This document shows, piece by piece, positions 61,259 to 64,000 of a stretch of DNA of 64,000 nt. How positions within the stretch are numbered: the first letter of the stretch is position 1; every line of letters starts with the position of its first letter. A program made the translations under genes and the position numbers. The notes beneath the pieces were generated by a model. That model ran no database searches and had not been told where the DNA came from. It saw only the letters and a list, made by a program, of their open reading frames with translations. The DNA is from Propionivibrio hellwigii (GTDB lineage: Bacteria; Pseudomonadota; Gammaproteobacteria; Burkholderiales; Rhodocyclaceae), in contig NZ_JBEUWX010000003.1 of the NCBI RefSeq assembly GCF_041770905.1, forward strand, positions 248,001 to 312,000, written 5' to 3'.

Positions 61259-62161
61259 TCAGACGTTCCTCACACCACTGGGCACATGGCCGGCTGGGCC
61301 GGCGCGTGCAGCGGATTCACAATGCCCGGTCTGATCGTCAAAAAAGAAATCCGGCTCGAATTTGGCGAGAAACGGGCCTTTATCCAATCCGCCGAGAAAC
61401 ATGGCCTCATCGACCGAGACGCCCCACTGCATCAGGGTACGAATCGCCCGTTCATGCGCCGGCGCACTACGCGCCGTCACCAGCGCCGTACGCAGGCGCA
61501 CCGGCGCTGGCGCGCCGTCCAGATTCTGCAAGCGTTGCAAGGCTTCGAGCAGCGGCTTGAACGGCCCCGGCGGCAGCGGCCGCTCGACATAGGTGCGTTC
61601 GTGGTCATGGAAACCGCTCAGGCCTTGCGCCGCATAAACGCGTTCCGCCTCATCGGAGAAGAGCACGGCATCGCCGTCAAAAGCGATGCGCAATTCTTCC
61701 GCATGCCGGTCGGGATCGACGTGCGAGTGGGCAAACACCTGCGCCGCCGGGAACCCCGCTGCCAACGCCTTGCGCACGTCATCGGCATTGGCCGAGAGAA
61801 AAAGATGCGCCCCCAGCGGATCAAGAAACGCATAGGGCGGCCGGCCGCGGGTAAATACGCCGCGCCCGAGTTTCAAGCCATTTTCTTCCGCCGAACGGAA
61901 AACGCGCAGACCGGACACCGGATCGTTGCGTGAAAGGATGACCACTTCGACGCGCTGCCTGCCGTCGGCATTAAACGCCAGCAGTTTTTTCACCAGGGGG
62001 AAGGCCACACCGGGCGGCGCTGCCCGCTCCAGACGGTCCAGCTGCAATTTCATATAGGCGCGGTCGTCTTGTTCCTCGAACACGCGGTTTTCTTCCTCGA
62101 AATCGAAGAGCGCCCGCGAAGACAGCGCGACGACGAGTAGATGATCGAGTGAAGCGGGCAT
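61259..62161 (-). CDS. 5'-nucleotidase of the cytosolic cN-I family
   Basis: 300 residues starting MPASLDHLLVVALSSRALFD. The cN-I family (PF06189-type) is indicated by the first motif ALSSRALFDFEEENRVFE, in which the Asp lies in FDFEEE, by VEVVILSRNDPVSGLRVF, the FDGDAVLFSDEAERVY segment and the C-terminal LKGGDK/FFDDQ-type GLDKGPFLAKFEPDFFFDDQ. Expected to dephosphorylate nucleoside monophosphates in the cytoplasm. Stand-alone; 75 bp downstream of the amidase gene on the same strand. Confidence 0.88.
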   Translation of the reverse strand: MPASLDHLLVVALSSRALFDFEEENRVFEEQDDRAYMKLQLDRLERAAPPGVAFPLVKKLLAFNADGRQRVEVVILSRNDPVSGLRVFRSAEENGLKLGRGVFTRGRPPYAFLDPLGAHLFLSANADDVRKALAAGFPAAQVFAHSHVDPDRHAEELRIAFDGDAVLFSDEAERVYAAQGLSGFHDHERTYVERPLPPGPFKPLLEALQRLQNLDGAPAPVRLRTALVTARSAPAHERAIRTLMQWGVSVDEAMFLGGLDKGPFLAKFEPDFFFDDQTGHCESAARAGPAGHVPSGVRNV

Positions 62162-62236
62162 GGCAATTATTCAATTCTTTGACGCGTTAAGCCGAGATTC
62201 GGAACACTACGTAAAAACGCCCGCATTGTATCGCGC

Positions 62237-63058
62237 TCATTCAGCCGCGGCAGCCTTGCGCACATACAGGCAGGCCGCGATGCCGCTGGCAACGGCGTCG
62301 GCCATGGATGCCTGACGCTGCGGGTCACGCAGGGCCAGTTCTTCGTCGCGGTGCTTGAGCACGCCCGCCTCGAACAGGACAGCAGGCAGACTCGTGCGAT
62401 AGAGGACAACGAGATTGTCATAGAAATGCACGGCATTCTGTTCGTCGGCATACGGGCGTTCCCGGCCGGGTAAGGAATTGGCATGGTGCGTCGCCGGCAC
62501 GAATCCCATATGACGCAGGCGCGCGCCAATCGCCGAAGCACAACGCAGGCTGGTGTCCAGATCGGGGCTGTCACGCGAAATGAATAGCGAGAAACCGCGA
62601 TGGCGATCGCTATAGGTCTGTGTCCTGCCTTCCCACTCCCAGTTCTCGAGCAGTTCCGGCTGCACCGAATCATGGTGGATGGAAATGAAAAAATCCGCGC
62701 CTGCGGCAACCATCGGCCGGTCATACAGGCTGGCGATACGCCCGTCGAAATTGACCGGGCGGACAGACACACCACGCGCCTGTAAAGCCGTCACCAACAG
62801 GCCGGCCAGATCGCGGTTGAATTCAAATTCGACACGGCCGCGCGCACTGACAGCGCCTGGATCGGCCAGGGTATGACCAACGTCGACCGCGACTTCGGGG
62901 ATGCTTGGCTGACCCGGAGCTCCGGCCGCCTTCCCCGTCTCCGCCAGCCCGGCGGCAGCTCCCGCCCAGCACGAGCCGAGCGCAAGAAACATCGGGAGCG
63001 CAGATAAAATACGGCGCACGCCCCGTACAAATTGAATCCTCTGCACGCGAAGCAGCAT
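62237..63058 (-). CDS. N-acetylmuramoyl-L-alanine amidase (Amidase_3 type)
   Basis: About 273 residues from ATG 63058. N-terminal signal peptide (ILSALPMFLALGSCWAGA); LGSC could be a weak lipobox, so a lipoprotein is possible. The zinc amidase domain follows: VAVDVGHTLADPGAV (first His), EFEFNRDLA (Glu), FFISIHHDSV (second His) and PAVLFEAGVLKHRDEE (catalytic Glu). Lacks the AMIN domain of AmiC. Cleaves peptide side chains from peptidoglycan in the periplasm. Starts five bases after the DUF1840 stop, so coupled expression is likely. Confidence 0.92.
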   Translation of the reverse strand: MLLRVQRIQFVRGVRRILSALPMFLALGSCWAGAAAGLAETGKAAGAPGQPSIPEVAVDVGHTLADPGAVSARGRVEFEFNRDLAGLLVTALQARGVSVRPVNFDGRIASLYDRPMVAAGADFFISIHHDSVQPELLENWEWEGRTQTYSDRHRGFSLFISRDSPDLDTSLRCASAIGARLRHMGFVPATHHANSLPGRERPYADEQNAVHFYDNLVVLYRTSLPAVLFEAGVLKHRDEELALRDPQRQASMADAVASGIAACLYVRKAAAAE

Positions 63059-63063
63059 GTTAT

Positions 63064-63462
63064 TCAAAAATCGCGGTCAGCCTGCCACAGGATGAAGCCT
63101 TTTTCCCGTAACGTCCGTTCCATTAAGTGCAGCAGGGGTACGGCACGCTGCCCCAGCCAGATTGGCGTTTCGTCGGCTGTCTCGTCATCTTCCGCATCCT
63201 CTTCAACCTCATTCTCCGCGGCTTCCCCAGCCATTTTCCCGGCCTGGTTTTCCGCCTGAATTTTGGCCTGTTCGTATAGATGCGCCGCCTGCCGGTCCGC
63301 CTCGACCAAAGTTTTCAACTTTGCAATGGTCGGCGGCAACTGTTCCAGCGTGAAGATTCCGCGCGCCGTACAGTCCTTGTCCAGCACTTCAAGCAGGCCG
63401 CGCAGATGTTCGGCCAGCATCACCACTTCACCGGAGGTACTTGAGGTCAGTCTCACTAGCAT
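63064..63462 (-). CDS. DUF1840 family protein
   Basis: 132 residues from ATG 63462, supported by GGAG seven bases upstream. The N-terminus MLVRLTSSTSGEVVMLAEHL matches the start of DUF1840 proteins (Met-x-Tyr/Val-x-Phe/Leu ... GxVxML). The middle (about residues 75-100) is a strongly acidic Glu/Asp/Ala linker, then PIWLGQRAVPLLHLMERTLR, the conserved C-terminal helix. Function unknown. Directly upstream of the amidase gene. Confidence 0.8.
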   Translation of the reverse strand: MLVRLTSSTSGEVVMLAEHLRGLLEVLDKDCTARGIFTLEQLPPTIAKLKTLVEADRQAAHLYEQAKIQAENQAGKMAGEAAENEVEEDAEDDETADETPIWLGQRAVPLLHLMERTLREKGFILWQADRDF

Positions 63463-63564
63463 GTCACGCTCTCCATTCAGGCTGATTCCATAACCGGTTT
63501 TCATTCTAGCGCATCGGCCCAGCCGGCACGCTACGGCAAAACAAGGATTCCCGGAAGGTGCCCC

Positions 63565-63895
63565 GGAAACCCGCGTGGATAAAGGATTTCCGGGCATACG
63601 CCTCTGAAACCCGTATCAATAAAGGGCTGGCGGGCACCCTACCCGGAAACGCCCTATTTATAAGGACTTCAGAGCGCCCCTTCTGAGATGCCCTATTTAC
63701 ATGGGCTTCAGAGCATCGCCTCTGAGACGCCCTGTTTACGCGGGTTTCAGGACACCGCCTCTGAGACGCCCTAAATACACGGGCTTCAGGCCAGCTCTTT
63801 TTATAGCGGTTCGGCTTTGTCAAAGACAAGGCGGCGCGTCGCAGGCAGACTACGCAGTACGGCAAGGCAAAGCCAAGACCATATTTTTACAAAGG
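63565..63895 (+). repeat. Modular intergenic repeat element, copy D (expanded)
   Basis: Six tandem units starting at about 63565, 63603, 63645, 63682, 63721 and 63760, then a tail (ACAAGGCGGCGCGTCGCAGG, ending ATATTTTTACAAAGG). Units 1-4 match copy A in order and sequence; units 4 and 5 are exactly 39 bp long and units 4-6 are close relatives of each other (TCTGAGACGCCCTGTTTACG type), showing local expansion. Between units TTCAGAG-N6-CTCTGAG palindromes predict hairpins. A partial unit (TTCCCGGAAGGTGCC) precedes it. Confidence 0.85.
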
Positions 63896-63907
63896 CGCCC
63901 GGAAACG

Positions 63908-63938
63908 CCAAAACTAACCCCGCCACAAAGGCGGGGTT
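63908..63938 (-). terminator. Terminator of an unseen gene to the right
   Basis: AACCCCGCC (63916-63924) pairs perfectly with GGCGGGGTT (63930-63938) around a five-base loop. Only on the minus strand is it followed by a T-rich run (AGTTTTGG). It therefore ends a minus-strand gene entering from beyond 64000; a minus-strand frame ending QDNAA with TGA at 63981-63983 could be that gene's last codons, but 20 bases are too few to call. Confidence 0.75.
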
Positions 63939-64000
63939 GGTGGTTGGTGGGGTTGATGGATGTTGGCAGACTCGTCGATTTCAGGCGGCGTTATCCTGCG

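Noticed and set aside
63506..63865. A 119-codon minus-strand frame across repeat copy D with 13-residue repeats (NRASQRRC type).
   Set aside because: The 39-bp units equal 13 codons, so a frame without stops repeats by itself. Units of 37, 38 and 42 bp in the same element and in copies A and B/C break the frame, there is no ribosome binding site, and the composition is Arg/Ser/Cys-rich.
63565..63895. Possible CRISPR array because of regular short repeats.
   Set aside because: Units are contiguous and mutually similar with no unique spacers, and no cas genes are present.

Overview
The window is a chromosomal segment of a Gram-negative bacterium, most likely a betaproteobacterium of the Rhodocyclales type. 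The reasons are the beta/gamma-style order tRNA-Tyr, tRNA-Gly, tRNA-Thr, tuf, tRNA-Trp, secE, nusG, rplK, rplA, rplJ, rplL, rpoB, rpoC, rpsL, rpsG, fusA, the full type IV pilus twitching cluster, and the protein sequences themselves. The genus cannot be fixed from the sequence alone.

Layout. (1) Positions 1-16067, all minus strand: the translation/transcription superoperon, with four tRNAs, an L10 leader, an attenuator between rplL and rpoB, and a truncated fusA at the left edge. (2) 16249-19026: a small membrane protein, a thioredoxin-like/secreted-protein pair and a phosphofructokinase. (3) 19512-20933: an RhtB-type exporter and a SatP-type acetate/succinate transporter. (4) 21335-30114: uppP, yqiA, an RNase II/R-type exonuclease, a TonB-like protein, aroE, mtgA, corA and hemL. 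(5) 30373-38598: the pilus chemosensory operon pilG-pilH-pilI-chpA, which has no pilJ receptor gene and encodes a 2264-residue ChpA/PilL kinase. (6) 38783-42686: yqgE, ruvX, pyrR, pyrB and a pseudo-dihydroorotase (pyrX). (7) 42905-44610: an intact IS1380-family insertion sequence with a CTAG target duplication. (8) 44687-49408: yggU, yggT, proC and yggS, divergent from pilT and pilU. (9) 50196-58062: an enlarged pyruvate:ferredoxin oxidoreductase with a C-terminal ferredoxin, translationally coupled to a fused NfnB/NfnA-like flavoprotein. (10) 58202-63462: a glutathione transferase, a small acetyltransferase, tRNA-Gly(CCC), a phospholipase-D-type phosphatidylserine synthase, a cN-I type 5'-nucleotidase, an amidase and a DUF1840 protein.

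Regions 5 to 8 resemble the Pseudomonas order pilT-pilU/proC-yggS ... pyrX-pyrB-pyrR-ruvX-yqgE ... pilGHI-chpA, and the IS sits at the internal join of that block.

The two most notable items are the PFOR + Nfn-like two-gene cassette (50196-58062) and a dispersed family of modular, hairpin-rich intergenic repeats. The repeat family has three full copies near 19.1-19.4 kb, 42.75-44.68 kb and 63.56-63.9 kb, plus a solo unit near 27.3 kb. They are built from about 38-42 bp units in a conserved order. The second copy lies in the opposite orientation and is split by the IS.
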